Part shown: positions 57,657 through 64,000 of the stretch, in pieces | Layout: every line of letters begins with the position of its first letter | Numbering within the stretch: position 1 is the first letter of the stretch | Notes under the pieces: generated by a model | Told to the model about the DNA's origin: nothing | Database searches by the model: none | Seen by the model: only the letters and a program-made list of their open reading frames with translations | Program-made: the position numbers and the translations under genes | Assembly: GCA_040879165.1 (NCBI GenBank) | Contig: JBBDKV010000003.1 | Location: forward strand, 62,001 to 126,000 | Source: JBBDKV01 sp040879165 | GTDB lineage: Bacteria > Patescibacteriota > Microgenomatia > UBA1400 > PJMF01 | DNA length: 64,000 nucleotides | Direction of reading: 5' to 3'

Positions 57657-58853
57657 TTACTTTGCTACCTTGATGATAGCTCCAGCACCAATAGTGTGGC
57701 CACCTTCACGGATAGCAAATCTCAGACCATCATTTAATGCAACAGGTGAGATTAATTTCACCTGCATCTTTGCGTTATCTCCAGGCATGACCATTTCTAC
57801 ACCGCTTGGCAAGGTAATTTCGCCAGTTACGTCTGTAGTACGGATGTAAAACTGCGGTCTGTATCCTGAGAAGAATGGTTTGTGACGACCACCCTCTTCT
57901 TTAGTCAAAATATACACCTCTGCTTCAAACTCAGTGTGAGGAGTGGTTGATCCTGGCTTAGCCAAAACCTGACCGCGCTCAACATCATCCTTACCAATAC
58001 CGCGAAGGAGAATACCGACGTTGTCGCCTGCCTCACCTTGATCAAGCAGTTTACGGAACATTTCAACACCAGTAACAGTTGTTTTTGTTGAATCTTTAAG
58101 ACCAACGATCTCAATTTCCTCACCAACTTTAACAACACCTGATTCGATACGACCAGTCACTACTGTTCCTCGACCTTTGATTGAGAAAACATCTTCAATT
58201 GGCATCAGGAATGGTTTTTCGAGTTCTCGAACTGGATCTGGAATGTACGAGTCAACTGTCTTCATCAGCTCAACAACTTTTTCTTGCTCAGCTGAATCAC
58301 CTTCTAATGCTTTCAAGGCACTAACTCGATGAATTGGTGTTTCCTCACCATCGAAACCATACTTGGTTAGCAATTCGCGGACTTCCATTTCTACCAGATC
58401 AAGCAGTTCTTCGTCATCAACCATATCGCATTTGTTCAAAGCGACCACGATCTTTGGCACGTTAACCTGCTTAGCAAGCAGAATATGCTCTCGAGTTTGA
58501 GGCATTGGACCGTCTGTAGCGGCAACCACTAATATCGCGCCATCCATTTGAGCAGCACCGGTGATCATGTTTTTTACATAGTCAGCGTGACCTGGAGCAT
58601 CAATGTGGGCATAGTGCCGTTTTTCAGTTTCATACTCAAGATGAGAAATGTTGATAGTCACACCACGAGCTGCTTCTTCTGGAGCATTGTCAATATCTGC
58701 GTATTGCATTGGCTTGTTAATATCACTCGGCATTGTTGCTGCCAAACTCTGCGTAATTGCAGCAGAGAGAGTGGTTTTACCATGGTCGACGTGACCGATG
58801 GTACCGATGTTGACGTGTTGCTTATCACGTACGAATTTTTTTGCGTCTGCCAT
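57657..58853 (-). CDS. tuf: Elongation factor Tu
   Basis: A 398-residue GTPase that brings aminoacyl-tRNA to the ribosome. G1 GHVDHGKT is at 20-27, DAPGHADYVKNM (G3), ALNKCDMVDD (G4) and VSALKAL (G5); domains II and III are complete, ending in HTIGAGAIIKV. It has its own promoter and a strong AAGGAGG site 6 nt before the ATG, fitting very high expression. Confidence 0.98.
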   Translation of the reverse strand: MADAKKFVRDKQHVNIGTIGHVDHGKTTLSAAITQSLAATMPSDINKPMQYADIDNAPEEAARGVTINISHLEYETEKRHYAHIDAPGHADYVKNMITGAAQMDGAILVVAATDGPMPQTREHILLAKQVNVPKIVVALNKCDMVDDEELLDLVEMEVRELLTKYGFDGEETPIHRVSALKALEGDSAEQEKVVELMKTVDSYIPDPVRELEKPFLMPIEDVFSIKGRGTVVTGRIESGVVKVGEEIEIVGLKDSTKTTVTGVEMFRKLLDQGEAGDNVGILLRGIGKDDVERGQVLAKPGSTTPHTEFEAEVYILTKEEGGRHKPFFSGYRPQFYIRTTDVTGEITLPSGVEMVMPGDNAKMQVKLISPVALNDGLRFAIREGGHTIGAGAIIKVAK

Positions 58854-58882
58854 TGTGCCTCCTTATTGTTGTGTCTAAAAAC

Positions 58883-58888
58883 ACAGTA
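58883..58888 (-). promoter_or_regulatory. -10 box TATACT of tuf
   Basis: It lies in the 65-nt fusA-tuf gap, giving a leader of about 24 nt with AAGGAGG. A TGTGT/ACACA hairpin lies at the predicted 5' end. A second hairpin (GGTTC/GAACC) lies upstream, just after fusA. Confidence 0.5.
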
Positions 58889-58918
58889 TATTAATGGTTC
58901 TTGGCGAACCGTTATTAC

Positions 58919-61075
58919 CTAACTACTTGATACCACCGCTCCACTTGCCCGGCGCTCAGCCACGATCTTTTCAGCAATATTGTGTGGAACAATGTCATAA
59001 TGACTTGGCAACATCACTGATGATGCTCTGCCTTGAGTCATACTTCTGAGAATTGTAACATAGCCCTGCATTTCTGCCAACGGGACAAGTGCGGTAATAA
59101 TGACTGCTGTGCCTCGAGTTGTTGAGCCTTGGATGTGCGCCCGACGAGAACCCAAGTCACCAATCACGTCACCCATAAAGTCTTCTGGAGTTGAAACTTC
59201 AACCTTCATAATAGGTTCAATCAGCACCATTTCTGCCGTCTTAACTGCCTCGCGCATTCCCAGTGAACCTGCCATCTTAAACGACAACTCACTTGAATCA
59301 ACCTCATGATACGAACCATCGTACAGCGCAACTGAGAGATCTGTCATTGGAAAACCAGCAAAGAAACCTCGTTCTAATGATTCCTGAATACCCTTATTGA
59401 CTGGCTCGATGTATTCTCGAGGAACAACACCGCCAGTAATTTCATTTAAAAATTCATAGCCTGTCCCACGATCTTTGGGCTCTAGACGCAAGTACACATG
59501 ACCATATTGCCCTCGACCTCCAGATTGCTTGATGTACTTACCTTCTGCTTGTGAAGAGCGGGTAATAGTCTCACGATAGGCAACCTGTGGCTTGCCAATG
59601 TTGGCTTCCACATTAAACTCACGCTTCATCCGATCTACTAAAATTTCTAGATGTAATTCGCCCATTCCACCAATAATAGTTTGACCAGTATCAGGATCTG
59701 AATTAATCTTAAACGTAGGATCTTCTTCACTCAACTTGGCCAATGCCATACCCATTTTTTCCTGATCAGACTTCGTCCTTGGCTCAATCGCCAGCGAAAT
59801 AACTGGTTCAGAAAAGGTAATTCCCTCAAGAATAATGGGGTGGGCTTTATCACAGAGCGTATCACCTGTTTTTGTATCTTTGAGCCCAACAATCGCTACA
59901 ATCTCTCCAGCTCGAGCTTCTGGAATTTCTTCACGCTGATTAGCATGCATTAGTAGCAACCGACCGACGCGCTCTTGAGCGTCACGAGTAGAATTATAAA
60001 TATAGCTGCCTGCTTTAAGCACACCTGAATACACCCGACAGTACGTGAGCTTACCAACATGCGGATCAGTTTGAATTTTGAAAGACAAAATACTCAACGG
60101 CTCTTCAGGCACTAATTTGCGCTCTATCGGTTCGTCCGTTTTAGGGTCAACTCCCTTGATGTGATCAATATCCACCGGTGAAGGCAGGTACTCGATAACC
60201 GCATCGAGTAACGGTTGAACACCGGTATTCTTGAGCGAAGAACCAGCGAAAACAGGCACTAATTTGTACTCAATGACCGCTTTGCGCAGTGCAATTTTAA
60301 GTTCATTGACTGTAATTTCTTCTTCTGCAAAAAACTTTTCAAGCAAGGCGTCATCGGTCTCGGCTATCTGTTCAACCAAAGCTGCGCGCATCTCTTCTAC
60401 TTTTTCTGCATATTCCTCTGGGATTTCTCTAATTTCTGGTTCAGTAGCTATTTCACTATCTTTCCAAAATAACGCCTTTCGCTCAATCAACTGAACAACC
60501 CCGCGGAACTCACTTTCAGCACCCATGGGCAAGACCATCACTGAGGGTTTAACACCAAATTTAACTTTAATATCTTCAATGGTAGCGAAAAAATCTGCGC
60601 CCAACTTATCCATTTTATTGACAAAACAAATTCGAGGCACGTTATACTTATCAGCTTGTCGCCAAACAGTCTCGGACTGTGACTGAACACCTTCACTGGC
60701 ATCAAGAACGGTTACGCCGCCATCTAGAACGCGCAAGCTCCGCTCAACTTCGGCGGTGAAGTCAACGTGTCCCGGTGTATCAATGATATTGAAACGATAA
60801 AATTCTTTAGGCAAATGAGATTCAAAATAGGGAGTCCAGAAGGTAGTGGTGGCAGCAGAGACAATCGTAATGCCGCGCTCTTGCTCTTGCGCCATCCAAT
60901 CCATAGTAGCAACCCCATCATGCACTTCACCAATTTTGTAGGTTTTGCCTGTAAAATACAAAATCCGCTCACTCGTAGTAGTCTTGCCAGCATCAATATG
61001 GGCAATAATACCAATATTACGAATTCTCTCGAGAGGAATCTTGCTTTTATCAGTAGTTTTAATTGTTTGTGCCAT
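58919..61075 (-). CDS. fusA: Elongation factor G
   Basis: A 718-residue translocase GTPase with G motifs AHIDAGKTTTSERILYFTG (G1), IDTPGHVDFTAEVERSL (G3) and FVNKMDKLGADF (G4). Domains II-V follow, with SGGRGQYGHVYLRLEPKDRG in domain IV. The order rpsL-rpsG-fusA-tuf is the classical str operon. Confidence 0.98.
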   Translation of the reverse strand: MAQTIKTTDKSKIPLERIRNIGIIAHIDAGKTTTSERILYFTGKTYKIGEVHDGVATMDWMAQEQERGITIVSAATTTFWTPYFESHLPKEFYRFNIIDTPGHVDFTAEVERSLRVLDGGVTVLDASEGVQSQSETVWRQADKYNVPRICFVNKMDKLGADFFATIEDIKVKFGVKPSVMVLPMGAESEFRGVVQLIERKALFWKDSEIATEPEIREIPEEYAEKVEEMRAALVEQIAETDDALLEKFFAEEEITVNELKIALRKAVIEYKLVPVFAGSSLKNTGVQPLLDAVIEYLPSPVDIDHIKGVDPKTDEPIERKLVPEEPLSILSFKIQTDPHVGKLTYCRVYSGVLKAGSYIYNSTRDAQERVGRLLLMHANQREEIPEARAGEIVAIVGLKDTKTGDTLCDKAHPIILEGITFSEPVISLAIEPRTKSDQEKMGMALAKLSEEDPTFKINSDPDTGQTIIGGMGELHLEILVDRMKREFNVEANIGKPQVAYRETITRSSQAEGKYIKQSGGRGQYGHVYLRLEPKDRGTGYEFLNEITGGVVPREYIEPVNKGIQESLERGFFAGFPMTDLSVALYDGSYHEVDSSELSFKMAGSLGMREAVKTAEMVLIEPIMKVEVSTPEDFMGDVIGDLGSRRAHIQGSTTRGTAVIITALVPLAEMQGYVTILRSMTQGRASSVMLPSHYDIVPHNIAEKIVAERRASGAVVSSS

Positions 61076-61199
61076 ATATAGTACCTATTAATTACTCTCA
61101 TCCTGTCAGGGTAAGCACGTAGATCTCCAACTTTCTATCAATTACTGTGTAGAAAATGTAACGCCCTTCTCTGACACGTATAAAAATCCTAGTTCAAAC

Positions 61200-61676
61200 T
61201 TACCATCGGAAATGGGCAAAGGCTTTATTGGCTTCTGCCATACGATGTGAGGTTTGCTTACGTTGAATTGCTCCACCTTGATTTTGCAAAATATCCAGCA
61301 TTTCTGCGGTTAATTTTTCTGCAAAAGTATGATGTTGTGAACTTGAGCGCTTGCGAGCTTCTTGAATCAGCCAGCGCAACGCTAATGCAAACCCGCGACG
61401 CGTACGAACCGGCATTGGAACCTGATAGGCAGCTCCGCCAACTCGACGAGAACGCACTTCCATTTGAGGGGTCAGTGCCGCAATAACTTCATCTAAAGCT
61501 TCGAGAGGCTTTTTGTCAGTTTCAGCTGCCAAGGCTTCTAGAGCTGCGTATACTTGCTTCTGAGCAATACTTTTTTTGCCATCTCTCATGACATAGTTGA
61601 TCAATCGAGCAACCTTGGTTGATCCATAGGATAAATCTGGCTTAATATCTTGAATGACTGCTCGTTTTGATCGCAT
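61200..61676 (-). CDS. rpsG: 30S ribosomal protein S7
   Basis: A 158-residue uS7 with VARLINYVMRDGKKSIAQKQ, EVRSRRVGGAAYQVPMPVR and TSHRMAEANKAFAHFRW at the end. It nucleates 30S head assembly. Confidence 0.97.
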   Translation of the reverse strand: MRSKRAVIQDIKPDLSYGSTKVARLINYVMRDGKKSIAQKQVYAALEALAAETDKKPLEALDEVIAALTPQMEVRSRRVGGAAYQVPMPVRTRRGFALALRWLIQEARKRSSSQHHTFAEKLTAEMLDILQNQGGAIQRKQTSHRMAEANKAFAHFRW

Positions 61677-61704
61677 AGGTTACTTTTCTAATCTTGTATG
61701 TACG

Positions 61705-62115
61705 CTAAGAGGCTTTTACCCCATATTTACTGCGGCTCGTTTTACGGCCTTCAACACCACCGGCATCATATTTGCCCCGAACGATGTGATACTTCACACC
61801 AGGCAAATCTTTTACTCTGCCGCCACGAACCAAGACAATACTGTGCTCTGCCAAGGAATGACCTTCGCCCATGATGTACGCTGTAACTTCCATCTTGTTG
61901 GACAAACGAACACGAGCCACCTTGCGCAGTGCTGAGTTTGGTTTCTTTGGTGTCATTGTTTTCACCACAGTACAGACGCCACGCTTTTGGGGGTTAGTGG
62001 TTTTGACACTCTGCCCGCTATGTGTGTTAAAACTACGTCGTAGTGCTGTCGCCTTAACTCGCTTGGCTTTACTTTTTCGTCCGCCTTTGCGAATTAATTG
62101 GTTAATTGTTGGCAT
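61705..62115 (-). CDS. rpsL: 30S ribosomal protein S12
   Basis: A 136-residue uS12. MPTINQLIRKGG, TPKKPNSALRKVARVRL (the streptomycin-determinant region, with Lys as in sensitive strains) and LPGVKYHIVRGKYDAGGVE are conserved. ATG 62115 is used; a TTG lies one codon upstream. Confidence 0.97.
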   Translation of the reverse strand: MPTINQLIRKGGRKSKAKRVKATALRRSFNTHSGQSVKTTNPQKRGVCTVVKTMTPKKPNSALRKVARVRLSNKMEVTAYIMGEGHSLAEHSIVLVRGGRVKDLPGVKYHIVRGKYDAGGVEGRKTSRSKYGVKAS

Positions 62116-62154
62116 CAATACTTCTTTCTATTCTCCAGATTTTCCAGAGTTACG

Positions 62155-62163
62155 ATTGTACCA
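62155..62163 (-). promoter_or_regulatory. Extended -10 TGG-TACAAT of the str operon
   Basis: It lies in the rpoC-rpsL gap on the minus strand, with a leader of about 33 nt to rpsL containing GGAGAATAG-like purine stretches. Confidence 0.55.
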
Positions 62164-62208
62164 TAACTCCGCAGATTTGCTTAGCGGCTGTTTTTGATAC
62201 TACTAGTA

Positions 62209-64000
62209 TTAGGCTTCAATCTCAGCTCGCTCGCGGGTAGTTGGAATTAAGCGACCAATGATCACATTTTCCTTCAAACCTTCAAGATGGTCAATTGCGC
62301 CTGAACAGGCTGCGTCAGTCAACACGTTCTTGGTGTGCTGGAATGAAGCGGCTGACAACCATGAGCTGGTAAAGAGTGATGATCGAGTGATACCCAGGAA
62401 CAAGATTTTAGCTGTTGCTGGCTCACCACCTGCAGCAATAGTTTCATCGTTCATCTCCATGAAGCGGCTGCGCTCGACGATTTCACCAGTCAAGAAGTCG
62501 GTGTCTCCAACTCCTTCAATCTGTAATTTATCACTCATCTTACGAACAATCACCTCGAAATGCTTATCATGAATCTGAATACCTTGCGACTCATAGACGT
62601 TTTGCACTTGGTCAACCACGTACTTCTGAATGTGCTCCAAGCCCTTGATTTGCAGCAGTTCGCGCAAATTGACAGAGCCAGCGGTTAATTGCTGACCAGG
62701 AGCAACCAAGTCGCCTTTAGCAACAGCAAGCGGTGTTCGAGCATGCACGGTGTACGTGACATCTTCAACCGAACCAGCTGTACTCTTGACAGTAATGATT
62801 GTTTCATTGCCTTCTGTATCAACATCAATTGTTCCGGCAATTTCAGCCAGGATTGCAGCATTCTTGGGATTGCGTGCTTCAAACAATTCTTCGACACGAG
62901 GTAGACCTTGAGTCACGTCTAGACCAACAATACCACCAGAGTGCTTAACACGCATAGTCAGCTGAGTACCAGGTTCTCCAATTGATTGTGCCGCAACGAT
63001 ACCCACTGGTACACCGATTTCCACCGGCGCCCGTGTTGAGAAGTCCCAACCGTAACACTTGGCACAAAGACCCTTAGTAGCGTCACAGGTTGCAGGTGAA
63101 AATACCCGCACTGAGGTAGTGCCTGCAGAGACAATTTTATCAGCAATTTCTGGAGTGATAATTTCATTCGCTTTAGCAATTGATTTCTTACCCTTAGTCA
63201 CATCATTAGACAAGAATCGTCCAACTAGCCGTTCTGCGAAAACATCAGGGCGAGCACCTGGTTCAACGACCAACGACCGCTCAGTTCCACAGTCATCCAT
63301 GCGAATAATGACATCGTGAGCCACATCACAGAGTCGACGAGTCAGGTATCCTGCGTCAGCTGTTTTAATAGCTGAGTCAGTCAAGCCCTTGCGAGATCCG
63401 CGAGCAGAAGTAACGTATTCGAAAATAGTCAATCCTTCGCGGAAATTTGACTTGGTAGGCATTTCCACAATGTTGCCCAGTGGATCGACAACCAGTCCAC
63501 GCATGGCAGCCAACTGCTTCACCTGATCTTTGGAAGCACGGGTACCTCCAGAATTAATCATGATTTTGACTGCATTGGCTTCCTCGTATGAATCCCAAGT
63601 TTTTTCAGCTACTTCTTCAGTAGTTTCCATCCAGACAGTAAAGGACATGCGTTTACGCTCTTCTCCAGAGATAAAACCACTCTGGTATTGCTCCTGGATC
63701 GATTCAACACGTTTGTTAGCTTCAACGACAATACCTGCCTTTTCTGGAATCATAGCGCAATCTGTCACTGAAACTGAAAGACCTGAAACGGTTGCAGCTG
63801 CAAAGCCGAGATCCTTAATATCGTCAATTAATTGAGAAACACGCTCATAATCATTTGCTCCAATGGCATCAGTAATAACTTCCTTAATCTTCTGAGCAGT
63901 GACGTCTTGATTGATAAAGTCAAACGTGTCTGGCAACAGATCGTTAAACTCTAAACGGCCAACCGTAGTATTGATGCGACTACCACTCATTCGGACAGTA
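62209..64000 (-). CDS. rpoC: RNA polymerase beta' subunit, C-terminal part (gene continues past the window)
   Basis: The frame is open to the window edge; the in-frame ATG at 63990 is internal, since TVR precedes it and INTTVGRLEFNDLLP is mid-protein sequence of RpoC. The visible 597 codons include the bridge helix (GSRKGLTDSAIKTADAGYLT then RRLCDV), the second zinc site (Cys in RRLCDV, CDATKGLC and AKC), and the trigger-loop region AAQSIGEPGTQLTMRVKHSG. The C-terminal SWLSAASFQHTKNVLTDAA and ENVIIGRLIPT are typical. It lies directly upstream of the str operon. Confidence 0.97.
   Translation of the reverse strand, partial: TVRMSGSRINTTVGRLEFNDLLPDTFDFINQDVTAQKIKEVITDAIGANDYERVSQLIDDIKDLGFAAATVSGLSVSVTDCAMIPEKAGIVVEANKRVESIQEQYQSGFISGEERKRMSFTVWMETTEEVAEKTWDSYEEANAVKIMINSGGTRASKDQVKQLAAMRGLVVDPLGNIVEMPTKSNFREGLTIFEYVTSARGSRKGLTDSAIKTADAGYLTRRLCDVAHDVIIRMDDCGTERSLVVEPGARPDVFAERLVGRFLSNDVTKGKKSIAKANEIITPEIADKIVSAGTTSVRVFSPATCDATKGLCAKCYGWDFSTRAPVEIGVPVGIVAAQSIGEPGTQLTMRVKHSGGIVGLDVTQGLPRVEELFEARNPKNAAILAEIAGTIDVDTEGNETIITVKSTAGSVEDVTYTVHARTPLAVAKGDLVAPGQQLTAGSVNLRELLQIKGLEHIQKYVVDQVQNVYESQGIQIHDKHFEVIVRKMSDKLQIEGVGDTDFLTGEIVERSRFMEMNDETIAAGGEPATAKILFLGITRSSLFTSSWLSAASFQHTKNVLTDAACSGAIDHLEGLKENVIIGRLIPTTRERAEIEA

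Noticed and set aside
1..64000. CRISPR arrays, insertion sequences, prophage genes
   Set aside because: No regularly spaced repeats, transposase or phage structural genes were seen.

Overview
The window looks like part of a small-genome bacterium of the Candidate Phyla Radiation (Patescibacteria). The ribosomal-protein block runs straight from rpsE to rplO with no rpmD (uL30), which is a hallmark of that radiation. Other hints are very tight gene packing, many single-TM or secreted orphan proteins, large GT-C membrane proteins of a patescibacterial type, and no biosynthetic operons in view. UGA is a normal stop codon (recA ends in TGA) and prfB is present, so recoded UGA as in Gracilibacteria/Absconditabacteria is excluded. 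I cannot fix the class from sequence alone.

Layout. 1-7.8 kb (+): a TatD nuclease, then an envelope-glycan cluster (GT2, GT-C/PMT family proteins, a WecA/TagO-like phospho-sugar transferase, a UbiA-type polyprenyl-phosphate phosphoribosyltransferase). 7.8-12.4 kb (-): a UvrD-like helicase/nuclease, an aldo/keto reductase and two small orphans. 12.4-14.5 kb: a secreted lectin-like protein with a strong terminator, a frameshifted microgene, an orphan and tRNA-Pro(GGG). 14.5-23.7 kb (+): recA, a probable 6S-like RNA, rny, secG, a peptide-binding protein, a lipoprotein cyclophilin, a DUF4012 protein, prfB and a membrane orphan. 23.7-27.2 kb: ftsE-ftsX and an EnvC/PcsB-like peptidoglycan hydrolase, i.e. 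a complete FtsEX-hydrolase division module. 27.2-30.5 kb: three tiny membrane proteins, a surface protein, a long structured noncoding RNA, a GC-rich lipoprotein and a small membrane protein. 30.5-36.6 kb: GT2, a giant AftD-like membrane protein, a lamin-tail surface protein and VanZ. 36.7-39.8 kb: HU and a three-gene ABC-2 exporter. 39.8-40.5 kb (-): a HigBA-type toxin-antitoxin pair. 40.5-64 kb (-): rpoC (partial)-rpsL-rpsG-fusA-tuf-S10-spc-alpha-rplM-rpsI, essentially unbroken.

How it works together. Much of the first 37 kb builds or remodels the envelope: lipid-linked sugar donors (WecA-like, UbiA-like) can feed the GT-C enzymes, while FtsEX gates a wall hydrolase whose LytM domain appears circularly permuted. 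A recurring signal is a TANNNT -10 box only 6-10 nt upstream of the start codon, often preceded by TGN, which predicts leaderless mRNAs for first genes of operons; internal genes more often have Shine-Dalgarno sites. The most interesting unexplained parts are the 28.3-28.83 kb structured RNA, the 6S-like RNA after recA, the permuted LytM hydrolase and the cluster of three tiny membrane proteins.
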